64,000 bases of DNA, taken from NCBI GenBank assembly GCA_948146395.1, contig OX411543.1, positions 22,422,026 through 22,486,025 of the forward strand. Direction: 5' to 3'. This DNA comes from Fragum whitleyi. Its lineage: Eukaryota > Mollusca > Bivalvia > Cardiida > Cardiidae. Of this stretch, positions 33,745-45,934 are shown in pieces; position 1 is the first letter of the stretch; every line of letters begins with the position of its first letter. Below the pieces are notes generated by a model. It saw nothing but the letters and a program-made list of their open reading frames with translations. It was not told the DNA's origin and did not search any database. Made by a program: the position numbers and the translations under genes.

Positions 33745-33990
33745 TTAGTTACATTGTGAAATTGACATTTATCTAAATCAAAATCTTTCTTGATTGCTCA
33801 CCCAGCGCTACATTCATTCATTCCAAATACTTACTCAAATACGCTCCAAAACGACTAAAAAAGATAAACATCAAAAACTACTTTCAAAATAATTGTAACC
33901 AGAAAAATTTGCGATATCACAGACATTACTGAAATTGTAAGCTCAGATTGGTTTTCGAAGAAATAAGAAGCTATTAACACAACTTGTCTT
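33745..33990. mobile_element. CAGTTA-family MITE, left half
   Basis: 'tagttacattgtgaaattgaca', 'cattcattccaaatactta' and 'ctgaaattgtaagct' match the left arm of copies such as 49518. The central palindrome and right arm are missing. It directly follows the array ending at 33650. Confidence 0.7.
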
Positions 33991-34689
33991 CAGTCCTTCA
34001 GTCCTACATAAATGCCCTGATCTTGGGTTCATCCCCTAAAATCCACCACTAAAGGTGAACCGTTAAAATACCAAACTGCCCAGCATGTACTTAATTGATA
34101 ACATCTAATTAATGCTAGCACTGGCAGCACTTCCACATTTGTTTATTTTTCTAGGGTCAATGGTCAGTCAGAGGGGCCAGCTAATGTTTCATTGTTCCAT
34201 AATAGTACTCCAACATCATTCTTGACTTTTTGATTCCTCGCTCAGGTTGATTAATACGTTTATATTCAATTTTAAGTATTGAAGCAAACTAAAATCAACT
34301 TCTAATCCGTAACTCCATGTATCTGCCATTTCCACACACTTACCTGGAGTGAATTTAATATGTTATCATTTCGGAAAGACAATTCAATTTATACAATTTT
34401 AGCACAATTTATATTAAATGGTACAAAACAAATATTTTCTATTAAGTGGGTAAATATGAGCATGCTGGAAATCAGCAAACAAAAGATTATACGTTTCATT
34501 ATTTAAATTGTCTCCTCCTTGTAACCTATCAGTCAAAAAGGAGCAATCTGGTAGTGCTTAAAGTATCTATCCTAGTCAGACTCTGTACATTACACTAGTT
34601 GGCTAGGGTAAATAAATTTTGCACTTGCTTGATTTTCTGCATTTATACTGATCAATCTTCAATCCTGTATACTTTTTAGTTCGACTATT

Positions 34690-35500
34690 CGTAGAATAGG
34701 AGGGGGGGCTATTCCAGTCGCACGGGCGTCGGTGTTGCGTCGGCGTAATGCTTTGGTTAAATTTTTACATGCAAGTGTTTAAAATCTCTGTTTCTACTAA
34801 AGATATTGGTTGCAAACTTTGCACATGTTTCTGTGACCATAATATCAGCCTCTGGGCAAGGATTCATTACTCTGATATTGAATTTTGTGGAATTTTTAAC
34901 CCTTTTCGGACTTAGAAATCTTGGTTAAGTTTTTACGTGCAAATTTTGTTTATCTGTTATATCGCCATTTCTATTTAAGCTTTAACTTGGGAACTTTGCA
35001 CATGCTTCTTTGACCATAATATCATCCTCTTGAAAAGATTCATTACTCTGATATTTAATATTGTAGAATTTTAAACCTTTTCGGGCTTAGGAATTCCTGG
35101 TTAAGTTTCAACGTGCAAATGTTGTTTATCAGTTTTATCTCTATTTCTATTTAAGCTATTGCTTGGAAACTTTGCACATGCTTCTGTGACAATATCATCA
35201 GCCTGTAGACAAAAAATCATTACTCTGATATTGAATTTTGTGGAAATACCTTTTCGGACTTAAAATATCCTGGTTAAGTTTTTACTTGCAAATACTGTAT
35301 ATCAGTTATGATTCTATTTCTACTTTTGCTTGGAAACTTTGCACAAGTTTCTGTGACCATAATATTAGCATCTAGACAAAGATTCTTTTCTCTTGACTTT
35401 CATTTAATGGATTTTTCCAATGTCGATATTGATTTGCTGTTACTATCCAGCAAATGGAATAGTCGAGCTCTTGTCTTTAATGGGACCACCTCTTGGCAAA
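34690..35500. repeat. Tandem array, about 175-bp unit, bounded by GGAATAGTCGAGC-type ends
   Basis: Left end 'gactattcgtagaatagga ... gctattccagtcgcacgggcgtcgg', right end 'ccagcaaatggaatagtcgagc', so the boundary is inverted. Four units carry 'ggaaactttgcacatgcttctgtgaccataatatcagcct' variants near 34813, 34988, 35167 and 35332. The 88-codon frame at 35308-35574 is part of the repeat. Confidence 0.72.
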
Positions 35501-35553
35501 GAAAATCTCATATGTTCCCTTTTTGCATGATTGGTTTCATTTTAGCTCACCTG

Positions 35554-37975
35554 AGCACGAAGTGCTCAAGGTGATCTATTGTGATAGTACAAAGTCCGTT
35601 GTGCGTCGTCCACAATTTCTTTGAACATCTTCTCCTCCTTAACCAGTGGGCCAATCTTGACGAAACTTGGCAGGTATATTCATTGGGTCAAGCTCTACCA
35701 ATGTTATTCAAATAAATGAAATCCACCCTTAACTTTCCCTTTACCCTTAACAAAAAGGATGAAAATATGAAAACCTTCAAAAATCTTCTTCTCTGAAACC
35801 AGAAGGCAGACAGCTTTCATGTTTGGTATGTAGCATCATCTAGTGGACCTCTACCAAGTTTGTTCATATCAAGACCCTTGGGTCATATTTGGGCTCCACC
35901 TGGGCGCAACCATTTTTACATAGAATAAAAGAGCAAAACTCTTAAAAATCTTCTTCTCTGAAACCAGAGGGCACACAGCTTCCATATTTGGTATGTCGCA
36001 TCAACTTGTCGGCCCCTACCAAGTTTGTTCATATCATGACCCTGGAATCATATTTCGGCTTGGCCCGGACGCATCCCTTTTAGCTTTTCTACGCATGAAG
36101 GGTAAACTAGAAAGCCATGAGTGGCTTGAGTCGCTTCACAGGCTTGAAATTCTTGTAAAAGCAAATCTAAGTGTTGACTAAATTTTTAGAAAATTTGGGT
36201 TCTACTGATGTTGAAATGATTTTCAAAGTTTCCACTATATAACATAAAGAGAAATGACCTCTGCCCATAAAAAACATATTTTTCATCCAATGACAATAAT
36301 CTTTGGCTGCATGATAATTGGTCACCCAGGGATCATATCAACGAAGTTCGATTGATATCCATCGGTTACATTCTGAGAAAATGATTTTCAAAATTGGACT
36401 ATATAACATAATCATAGAGAAATGACCTCCACCCAAAAAATATAAATTTTCCAACAGGTCATAACAATTTTTGATAGACTGATAAAGGGTAACTCAAGGA
36501 TCATTCAAATGAAATTTGGTTGATATCCATCAATTACATTCTAAGAAAATGATTTCAAAATTTCCACTATATTACATATAGAGAAATGACCTCCGCCCAT
36601 GAAATACATATTTTTCATCGTATCACAATAATTTTTGGTAGACTGATAAAGGGTCACCCAATGATCATTCATGTAAAATTTGGTTAATGTGTATAGTTAG
36701 ATTCTGAGAAAATGACTTTCAAAGTTTCCACTATAAAACATATAGAGAAATGACCTCCGCCCAAAAATACATATTTTTCATCTAATCACAAATATTTTTT
36801 GTAGACCGATTAAGGGTTACCCAAGGATCATTCATGTAAAATTTGGTTGATATCTATCAGTAAGATTGTGAGAAAATGATTTACAAAGGTTCTACTATAT
36901 AACATATAGAGAAATGACCTCCGCCCATAAAATACATATTTTCCATCCAATCACAATAATTTTAATAGACTGATAAAGGGTCACTCAAGGATCATACATC
37001 TTAAATTTTATTGGAATCCATCAATTAGAACCTGAGAAAAGACAATTTTTACCGTATTTGGAAATTAGCCACCCCCATTAAATCCATGTTTTTCATTGGA
37101 TCAAAATTTCTTGAACAACTTTGAAAGAGGGTCACCCAAGGATCATTCCTGTGAAGTTTGGTTGAAATTCATCCAGTAGTTTCTGAGGAGAAGATTTTTA
37201 AAGAAAAAGTTTACGACCGGACGCACGGCAGGACGCACGACGGACACAACGTCATGACAATAGCCCCAGTGGCTTTCAGCCAGTGGAGCTAAAAAATGAA
37301 AATCTTCAAAAATCTTCTTCTCTGAAACTAGAAGGCAGACAGCATTCATAATTAGTATGTAGCATCATCTAGTGGTCCTCTACCAAGTTTGTTCATATCA
37401 AGACCCTTGGGTCATATTTGGGCTCCACCCGGGCGCAACCCTTTTTACATATAATCAAAAGGCTAAAATCTTAAAAAAAACAACTTTTTTTCCAAAACAA
37501 GAGGGTACACAGTTTCCATATTTGGTATGTAGGATCATCTTGTCGGCCCATACCAAGTTTGTTCATATCAAGACCCTGGAGTCATATTTTGGCTCCACCC
37601 GGGCGCAACCCTTTTAGCTCATCTGAGCACAATGTGTTAAAATAGGAAAATCTTTTTTCTCTAAAGAGAGGGCACACATCTTTCATATTTGGTATGTAGC
37701 ATCATCTAATGGACCTCTACAAAGTTTGTTCATATCAAGACACTGGGGTCATATTTGGGCTTCACCCCGGTGCATCCCTTTTTACATAGAATAAAAGAGC
37801 CAAAATGCATATCTGTCTTGCTCTTGGCTAAAAGCATTCCATAGTATTGATCTAATATAGAAACTGTAGAAACTTATCTCCTTATTGACTTCTGCCTATT
37901 TAATTAATGTGATGTCCAAGGGGTCAAAGAGACTCAGGTGAGCGATCTAGGACCATCGTGGTCCTCTTGTTATTT
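35554..37975. repeat. Composite 'TAGCTCACCTGAGCACGAAG ... GTCCTCTTGTT' repeat with a nested array
   Basis: The outer element runs from TTAGCTCACCTGAGCACGAA to GTGAGCGATCTAGGACCATC and GTCCTCTTGTT. Its ~165-bp units ('tcttctctgaaaccagaaggcagac', 'gtatgtagcatcatct', 'gggtcatatttgggctccacc') are at 35790, 35955, 37320, 37495 and 37660. Between about 36180 and 37160 is a different array of five ~165-bp units ('gagaaatgacctccgccca' near 36249, 36417, 36580, 36744 and 36908) that ends 'gacggacacaacgtcatgac ... gtggagctaaaaa' at 37292. The second looks inserted in the first. Confidence 0.72.
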
Positions 37976-38269
37976 TCTAATGAGAGGAAAAAATATGTCA
38001 AATCATTCCCTTGATAGGGGAAAAAATCCTATTTGTGACACATTACCCTAAAAAATCCAAAGTGTATCTAAAATATATTGAACAACATTGGAAACGTGTC
38101 ATCTTTTTTACGTTAATAAATTGATGAATATACAGAAAAAATACACTTTGTTGGTTTGATGCCTTTGAACAAGACTGTGTTCGTAAAGGCTAGATGGTAA
38201 ACAAATCATACGGGGACTTATTTAAAAAATTTGGAAAAGAAATTAACTCAGTGTCAAAACGTAATGTTA

Positions 38270-38985
38270 TGATAAAACAAAAATGCTGTCTGTGGTATAA
38301 GCAAGGTTAACGTTTTTTGGTTAAAGTTTTTTGTTAAAGTTTTTCTAAGTCCAAAAAAGGTCAAGGTCAAAATGTAAAAGACCATGGTAAACAGTGACAG
38401 CCTACTCCTTATGGGTGTGTTTGTGAAGTAATGATGTCCCTAGGTAAAATCACTAAAAAAAATATAAGTAAGGTTAAAGTTCTTTGGTTATAGTATTTGA
38501 TTAAAGTTTTTTTAAGTCCATCAAAGGTCAAGGTCAAAGTCAAAATATCAAGGACCTTGGTAACCAGTGAAAGCCTATCACCTAGTGAGTCTGTATATGA
38601 AGTAGTGATGTCCCTAGGTAAAATCATAAAAAAATAACAATAAGCAAGGTTAAGGTTTTTGGTTAAAGCTATTGGTTAACGTTTTCTGATTCCTTAAAAG
38701 GCCAAGGTCAAGGTCAAAATGTCAAGACACCTGGTGAGTGCATATATGATGAAATGATGTCCCCAAGTAAAGCATTCATAAAACATAAGTAAAGTTTTTT
38801 GGTTAAAGTTTTTTTGGTTAAAGTTTTTGGTTAAAGTTTTTTTTTAAAGGGCCAAGGTCACTGTCTCAAGGTCATTTTGAAATCGGTGTTTTAACCTAAT
38901 GCGGTCGCCGAGACCGACGCTGGCACCGATATCAGCATCCGTATGACAATAGCTCTTCCGAGACTTTCGTCCCGGGCGAGCTAAA
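38270..38985. repeat. Tandem array, about 170-bp unit, 'GGTTAAAGTTTTT' class
   Basis: Four units share 'ggttaaagtttttt', 'aaaggtcaaggtcaa', 'gaccatggtaaacagtga' and 'gatgtccctaggtaaaatc' (near 38319, 38470, 38640 and 38800). The right end 'gacaatagctcttccgagac ... gggcgagctaaaaa' is the usual GAGCTAAA boundary. The minus-strand frame at 38409-38627 is an artefact of the repeat. Confidence 0.72.
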
Positions 38986-40069
38986 AATTTACCGCGTTTT
39001 CAAAGCTGTTCAGTATACCGTATACTTTTTTGTAAGCATAGCAAATCAATTTGAGCTTGAAATTATGGTCTTTTGAGTAAAACTGTTGTAGTTACAACAA
39101 TCCACCGTGACAAAAATTATGGGTACATGTCCTTGTCTAGGATTGTGATTAACAGAAATAAAATTTAACTGCAATTTCTTACTTAAATTCCGGTTTTCAG
39201 TAAATCATAATGAGATTTCATAAAAAATACTTGTAATATATGAAAAACACTGAGAAATGTGTATCTCAGAATAGAAACTGATCAGGTATCAAATTATATA
39301 AACATGTTAATGTAAAATGGTTGATCTTGTGTTCCTTTCTTCCTTTCCATTCTCCTTAAAAAATCTTTCTAAACTTGTTCGGTAAAGACAGCACCTTGAA
39401 AGTTTAAAAAGTATCAACTCTGCTCTGGCTGTGCAGACTGAAAAGTGTTGCGCTTTTACTTTTTTATTTATTGTTTCATAATGATTTAGAAAGCCATTCT
39501 AACAATACTATTATTTAGTTTGTAAAACAGGCTCTATTAAGCCTCCGCTGTACACAACCTCTTTTTTTAAATATTATTATAGTATTTGTTTCCGGTCCCT
39601 TTTCATATGATAGTAGCGCTTTTTGAAGTGTTATTAAACCTAAATATTGTTAATGTTTGTCAAATGAGAGGGCTTATTTGTTTAATCAGGCAGAAGATTC
39701 AAGTGAATATTCTGGAATCAAAAGTTTGATAGAAATATAGAGCAAGAGCGCAGAAAAAATCAAATATATAATCTTAGGGCGACCAAACCCTGTAAGTCCA
39801 GCTTATGAATTATGTAGTTACAAGGTTTTGGTCACTGAAAACTCCACTTCACTGATAAGCAGACTTTCTCAATGGCTTGTTATCCAATCTAACAATAACA
39901 CCAAATTGACCCAGGTCAAGTATTCCATCTCGGCTGACTCTTGAAATTAATAGCCTAATAATAGATTTGCAGACAGATAAGCTGTCATGGCTAGGAATTT
40001 ACCGGTGGTCGATTTTGAGGCTCAGAATTTCCTTGTTTGCTCGTCTGTCTTCATACCTTTTACTGGGAG

Positions 40070-40220
40070 GGGATGAATATCGCTAATTTTGGTCATCCTG
40101 AACAAAATTAGAGGTATTGGATTTCATTCCTTTCATACCACTCAAAACTCACTCATCGCACTTCTTCAATTTTATTTCAAAATCATTCACATTGATAATT
40201 TTATGATGTTGTTAACTGTA
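40070..40220. mobile_element. CAGTTA-family MITE, right half
   Basis: 'gaatatcgctaattttggtc / aacaaaattagaggtattgg' is the central palindrome, followed by 'ctcaaaactcactcat' and the end ATTTTATGATGTTGTTAACTG then TA. The left arm is absent. Confidence 0.75.
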
Positions 40221-40280
40221 TCAGTTCTTCAGTGTTTCTCTCGAATTCAAGGAATAATCGCTAGGTCAAGTGCGTCCTAT

Positions 40281-40905
40281 TGAATAATCTATTAACGTTT
40301 ATCATTTAAGAATAACTAAATGGGATAATCTTCCCTTAGTACATAGACGATAATAATCTCCTAACGACTTACCAAAAAAGAATATTTCACGGGAACGCGT
40401 TATTAGGCGTTAAAGAACGAGTCCGAAGGACGAGTTTTTTAACAGCCTATTAACACATTATAGTGGAATATTGAATCATCTATTAACGTTTATCATTAAA
40501 AAATAACTAAATGAAATATTCTTCCCTTAGTAAATAGAGGATAATCAACTAGTTATGTCTGATATGAAAAAAAAAAATATATTTCACTGTAACGTGTTAT
40601 TAGGCGTTAAAGAACGAGTTCTAAAGACGAGTTTTTTTTTAATAACAGTCTGATACATGTAACGCATTATAGTGGAATATTGAACCATCAATTAAAGAAT
40701 AACAAAATGAGATATTCTTCCCTTAGTCAATAGAGGATAATCAACTCGTTATGTCTGATATAAAAAAAAAGAGAACATTTCACGGGAACGCGTTATAAGC
40801 CGTTAAAGAACGAGTCCGCGTTGTTAGGCGTTAAAGAACGAGTCTGAAGGACGAGTTTTTTAACATTCTGATAACGCATTCTATTGGAATATATTTCATA
40901 TCATA
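40281..40905. repeat. Three tandem units of about 205 bp, each with a strong hairpin
   Basis: Units start near 40281, 40475 and 40690. Each has 'taacgtttatcatt', 'ttcttcccttagt' and 'gggaacgcgttattaggc', then GTTAAAGAACGAGTCCGAAG and GACGAGTTTTTTAACAG. The last two pair as a hairpin (GTTAAA..AAC-GA-GTCC / GGAC-GA-GTT..TTTAAC) with symmetrical GA mismatches. The third unit carries a partial second copy of the hairpin stem. No gene. Confidence 0.72.
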
Positions 40906-41468
40906 TATAACCAGTTAATTTTTCAATTTATTTGAGTTACCATATAAATTTTTTTTATTCCTGGAATTATTTTTTTGTCATTTTATCGTGCTCGGTCCTT
41001 GCAAATTAGGCGTATTGATACCAAGATTTTTTTTTTCTTTTTGCAATAATTTTTAGTCGCCACCTGGGGTTATGCTTTGATAATTCGAAGAAACATAAAC
41101 TTTAAGATGCTTTTAAGCAAAAAGCCCATTCTTTTGACTTTAAATAACTTTAAGAAGAGGAACGAAAATAATTTGGAAATTTTACACTTAAGATTAAGAA
41201 ACGACAATTTCGTCAACTATGTAAACATTGGAACACCCGTGTTCTTTGGAAATCGACTGGGTACAGAGATGGACATATCGGAAGAATTTTGCGATCTGCG
41301 ATCACTCAATCCCCTGTGATAAGAAATTAAAATCAACCAAGGTTCGGGCTGGATTCAGTTTGCTGTCACTAAAACTGCAATGTCACCGGATTTCGAGTCT
41401 TCGGAAAACAAATCAATGTCACAGAAACGATAAATAGTTCTCTTCTTGAGATATATACTTTTAATATT

Positions 41469-41600
41469 AATATTATATTTATACACTAGCTTTCAGCGGC
41501 ACAGCCGCCTTCATCAGGTGAATCCTATGAATATGAATTCATAGGATTCACCTGATGAAGGCGGCTGCGCCGCTGAAAGCTAGTGTATAAATATAATATT
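41469..41600. repeat. 132-bp palindrome with hammerhead-like boxes
   Basis: Two arms of about 64 bp with one mismatched site face each other around GAATATGAATTC. Each arm contains, on one strand, ACCTGATGAAGGCGGCTG ... GCCGCTGAAAGCTAGTG. This is CUGAUGA, a GC-rich stem-loop, then GAAA, the two invariant boxes of a hammerhead ribozyme around stem II. A single arm occurs at 63296-63384, so this is a mobile family in inverted dimer form. The flank from 41437 (TTCTCTTCTTGAGATATATA) also matches the other copy. Confidence 0.8.
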
Positions 41601-42110
41601 ATTATTAAATGTCAAAGAAGATAGATACAGTCGGATTAGGATAGCTATTGTTTTAGATCTATTTCAGGATGTTTCCTTGTTTATATTTTTGTTCATGATT
41701 GTTTCTTTTAGTTTCTGTCTTCCTACTTCATGCCGATTGTTAATTTTGGATAATCTGTGATCAGGAAGCTTCAGTGGCGGATCCAGGGGGAGGGGAGGTG
41801 TCTATCATTAGCCCTTCTGTTGCCTATTTTTTTCTTTTTCGCTTGGATATTTAATCAAAATTGCGTGATTATTAAAAACAACTTCCAATTTTAAACTTTC
41901 AACCGTTTGCAGATAAACTCGTGATTCGGCTTCAGTGTATCATATCAGAAGTCTGAGCAGGGGCCAAAATTCTTGAAAAAAAGTAGTTCCTCCAGTGAAA
42001 CTGAAAAGTGTTATCGTCACTAGCGACGATATCAAAATTTATTACACTGGGAAAACCTAAGATTTCACTGCCAGTATGGTAAACAAGTATTTTGTTGTTT
42101 TCTATCGATG

Positions 42111-42552
42111 CGTTAACAACATCGTGAGATTGACAAGGTGAATGATTTTGAAATGACTAAGGAATGAAATTGATTGAGTGTGTAAAGCGAGTTTTGAGTG
42201 AATTTTATAGGAGGTAATTCAATATCGCAAATTTTGTTCAGGATGAACAAAATTAGCGATATTGATTAGCTCCCTCTAATAAAATATGCATACACGTTCT
42301 ATAGATAGCTTCCTATTTCTTCAAGAACCTATTAAATGCTTACAATATGAAATATGACAGGGAAATCGCGATTTTTCTCCATCCAAATTTATCTTGAATG
42401 ACGGTGTTGATTCTATATTTTTCAATGGGTTTGAGCTTTTTTGAATGGCTTGAGTGAGTATTTGGAATGAATGAATGAATTTAGCATTGAGTGAACGATT
42501 TAGAATAATTTTGATTGAATTTAATGTCAGTTTCACGATGTAACTAACGGTA
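42111..42552. mobile_element. CAGTTA-family MITE, near-complete copy
   Basis: Left GTTAACAACATCGTGAGATT, right TCAGTTTCACGATGTAACTAAC. The centre AATATCGCAAATTTTGTTCA / TGAACAAAATTAGCGATATT is flanked by GGAGGTAAT and TAGCTCCC. About 440 bp. It is very similar to the copy at 44993 (shared 'cgttctatagatagcttcc'). Confidence 0.87.
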
Positions 42553-42823
42553 GATAAAACAGGGTTTATGCAACACCTAAAAAGATACAATTTACCTAAG
42601 AAATGAAACTTATTGCTTGTCTTCGATCGGAAGGTTTACTCATACATGTACTTTCAAAACTATAAAAGAGGGATTCCTATCATATGCTTTTTAAATATAC
42701 CCGATATACATATGGTAATGAACTCGACGCCTACGTTAGAGCTCAGTTTTGAAAATACATGTACAAGGTATATGGTATCATATCTATGGAATTTGATATA
42801 TATATAATACATACTTAGTGTTT

Positions 42824-42927
42824 TGTATGAGAAAAAATATCTAACGAGGTTAGGAGAATTGATAATTGGCGAGGCTATGCCGAGACAATTATCAATTCTC
42901 ACAACCGAGTTAGATATTTTTTCATAC
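42824..42927. repeat. 104-bp palindrome
   Basis: TGTATGAGAAAAAATATCTAA on the left pairs with TTAGATATTTTTTCATACA on the right, and GAGAATTGATAATTG with CAATTATCAATTCTC. The centre is 'gcgaggctatgccgag', itself a small hairpin. Open frames on both strands here only reflect the symmetry. No flanking target duplication was evident. Confidence 0.82.
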
Positions 42928-43399
42928 ATTACACTTAGTATTTATCTTATAACCTCTATTTGCTTTGTTTTCGTCGATGTTTCTAGCCGAAATGCAAGTT
43001 TCTAAAAATAACTGCATGATATAATTGTTCTACGTAACTATGTGATATCATAAAAAATATCATACGGGATGTTATCACGCGGATATTTGTATAGTTATAA
43101 AAGATATGTTCAAACACCAAGGTCAAAGGGTTTGATCTTTATTGTATATGTAATGTTATTTTCATGCCTAAAATATCTCAGACTTATCCATGGTGTATAT
43201 AGTATGCGAAAGACTAATTCTATGTAGGAAATTTGATCCAAATATAGAGTTATTGTATTTAGTAATGACAGAGGAATTACCTAGGTTTTACGTTGTCACG
43301 CAAACAATAACAGAATAAAGTAATGACGAAGAGTCGAAGAGTTTGTACTAATTCTTGGGGTTTGAATCTAAAATCTAGAGAAAAAACATAGTCATTGTG

Positions 43400-43690
43400 T
43401 ATAAATACGCCTGAAAAGAAACGGTATTTCAAAATGACTGCAATATCATGTGGTCAGAGAAAAAAAACAACGTTATTATCATGTGGCCCAAGAAAAAGAC
43501 GCCCTGAAATGACGGCAATATCATGCAGCCAGAGAAATTTTAAGTTAAAATAAGGCTTGAGGAAATAATAGCGTCTTAAAATGACGACATTGTCATGAGA
43601 CTACAGATTATTGACGTAATTATCATGTGAAATGAGAATACGACACGTGACATGACAGCATTATCATGTGTTCAGAAAAAAATCTTTTGT
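43400..43690. repeat. Diverged minisatellite, about 55-bp unit
   Basis: Five or so units contain 'aaatgacggcaatatcatgtggccagagaaa' variants, near 43428, 43465, 43505, 43575, 43615 and 43655. 'Tatcatg' recurs and the spacing varies between 40 and 60 bases. No coding signal. Confidence 0.55.
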
Positions 43691-43749
43691 TGTTTAAGTT
43701 TCAATGCGGATTGGTTATCATCTAGACTGGTCTGTTATCCTCTTAAAAA

Positions 43750-44092
43750 TACATGGAGAAATTGACAATCATTTCGATAAAAAAAATATTCAAAATCACT
43801 CGCTCAAGGCTCAAACGATTCAATCCGAACGTTCACTAAAACGCTCTGAAAAATCACTTAGAATGGTAAACATTTCATTTAAATCGGTCAAATAATTAGG
43901 GTTTTGTTGATATTTAAGCGTCTGTTTTGTACGTGAATACTCAAAATCAGAAAAGTACGGAGAATTATAACTGGACAAAATTATCGATTATGTTTACCTC
44001 CTTTGAAAATCGTTCAAAACTCGCTCATCACACTCATTCAGTTTCATTTCAAAATCATTCAAATGGTCAATTTTACGATGTTATTTACTGTA
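43750..44092. mobile_element. CAGTTA-family MITE, decayed copy
   Basis: 'atggagaaattgacaatcatttcg' is the left arm, 'aaaatcattcaaatggtcaattttacgatg' and TTATTTACTG then TA the right arm. The central palindrome has mostly been lost ('ttacctccttt' remains). A short frame at 43704-43895 is not a gene. Confidence 0.75.
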
Positions 44093-44992
44093 CCAGCACA
44101 AATACGTACAACTTAATCAGGAAAGTTGCTGTGACATATTACCAGAAACCCTAAGCGAACAACTGCCAAACAAAGCAATTCAAAATAGAACTCAGAATAA
44201 TGAATACAAAAACTAGCGGAGTCCTGAATGCTAATCGAGGGTCGACAATTTCCGATATCTTACATGGTCTGTCATTAACAGATAGAGAACTCTATTATTA
44301 CTTGGTACAACTCTCTCGTCGCTTTCTGCTCTGGGAGCGAGTTCGATAATTCGGGATTTAGGACAGTGGGTTGAAGACAAACTAAACACGATGTTATGAT
44401 ATTAAGAAAAATGTAAAAGGTAACAATAATTTTATTTTTACAGATAATCAAATTTTAGTAACACGTCTTATTTCTTTGATATCATTTTGATAAGTATTTA
44501 AACATACATCTTATGGTTTTTAATTACGAACATTAAATGCATCAAATATACTAATTACATTTTCTCCCCGATAACTCCATTTATATTCATATTAGATTAT
44601 ATTGTAAAAATATATTTAATCAATTTCCCCAAAATTTGAACAATGTCTTTTGATAGGCACATGAAGTTATTTTAATCGTTTATTGTTGTTGTTTTATCAC
44701 GTGAGAACAAAGTAACGACCGCTTTTTACTGGATCAAAAATTATTAACGTATCCGTAAAAGCGGAAGCGCTTTTGTTTTTCAATTCTTTCCTTAAAAGGA
44801 CAAACAATTGACAATAGCAAAAGTCATGCATTTTTCATCCGAAGAAATTCTATCCTAGTATGAAGATAATGTTTTACAAATATGATCTTAATTTTAAGAA
44901 ATCATAAAGCTGAGACATTTATCTTTTTTTCGTATTAGACTCATTTTAATGTTTTGTCCAATGCCTTCTAGAAGCCACATTTTGCGCGGTGT

Positions 44993-45432
44993 TACAATTT
45001 ACAACATCGTGAAATTGAAAAGGTGAATGATTTTGGAATGATTTAGGAATGAAATTGAGGAAACGTGGGGCGAGGTTTGAATGAATTTAATGGGATGTAA
45101 TCTTAAATCGCAAATTTTGTTCAGGATGAACAAAAATATCGATATTGATTACCTTCCTTTAATAAAATATGCATTCACGTTCTATAGATAGCTTCCCAAT
45201 TCTTCAATAACATATAAGCCGCTTACAATTTGAATTACATTAGTGAAATCACGATTTTTCTCTATCCAAATTTATTTTGATTGACGTTGTTGATTCTATA
45301 TTTTTCAATGGGTTTAAGCGTTTTTTAATGGTTTGAGTGAGTGTTTGGAATGAATGAATGTAGCGCTAAGTGAACGATTTAGAAATGGTTTTGATTGGGG
45401 CGAATGTCAATTTCACGATGTAACTAACTGTC
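44993..45432. mobile_element. CAGTTA-family MITE, near-complete copy upstream of the LRR gene
   Basis: Left 'acaatttacaacatcgtgaaattg', right TTTCACGATGTAACTAACTG. The centre is AATCGCAAATTTTGTTCAGG / TGAACAAAAATATCGATATT. It ends about 740 bases before the receptor start codon. Confidence 0.86.
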
Positions 45433-45497
45433 CCATGTGGAACAAAGAAATTTATAGGGGATACTCGTTTGTTTCAGACTGAAATCGATTTATCTTT

Positions 45498-45562
45498 ATT
45501 GCGTGAACAAAAAAAATCTACATTTTTACGAGTCGAAATAAAGCTTTTGTTGTTCACGCAAT
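45498..45562. repeat. Short inverted repeat ATTGCGTGAACAA
   Basis: A perfect 13-bp inverted repeat (ATTGCGTGAACAA / TTGTTCACGCAAT) encloses 39 bases containing 'tttacgagtc'; 'actcgtgaaaaa' follows at 45582. It lies about 620 bases upstream of the LRR receptor start codon. It could be a small transposon end pair or a regulatory inverted repeat; nothing decides this. Confidence 0.5.
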
Positions 45563-45934
45563 GAAACATCAGCTGACTTACTCGTGAAAAACGATTTTAC
45601 TATTTCCTAAATGCAAAAATAAGACAAATTAAGAAAATTTTAGGACAAATTTTGTTAAACCGCGTCATTTTACACGGTGATGTCACTTATTTGGCTCTGA
45701 TAAGATGACGCCGGATAGGATGAAATGGAGGAAAACTGGTTATAAGATTTTTTTGTAATTTCTACGGCTACACGGTGAGTTTAACAAATGATAATCTACC
45801 GTTAATCAACAGAAAATCATTAAAGAAAATGCTATGGCTTTATTGACATCTTTTTTTAAACAGTTCTAGAAATACTATTTTCATGTTTTTGTTACTTTTA
45901 GATTTGTCTTCTCTTATTTTCTACACATTGACAG

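Noticed and set aside
40400..40440. Hammerhead ribozyme in the tandem hairpins (GAGTCCGAAGGACGA)
   Set aside because: The stem II look-alike is there, but neither CUGANGA before it nor GAAA after it.
41077..41319. 80-codon frame (MIIRRNINFKMLLSKKPILL...)
   Set aside because: No recognisable domain or splice context; overlaps another frame. Could be a transposon relic next to the hammerhead-like palindrome, but this cannot be supported.
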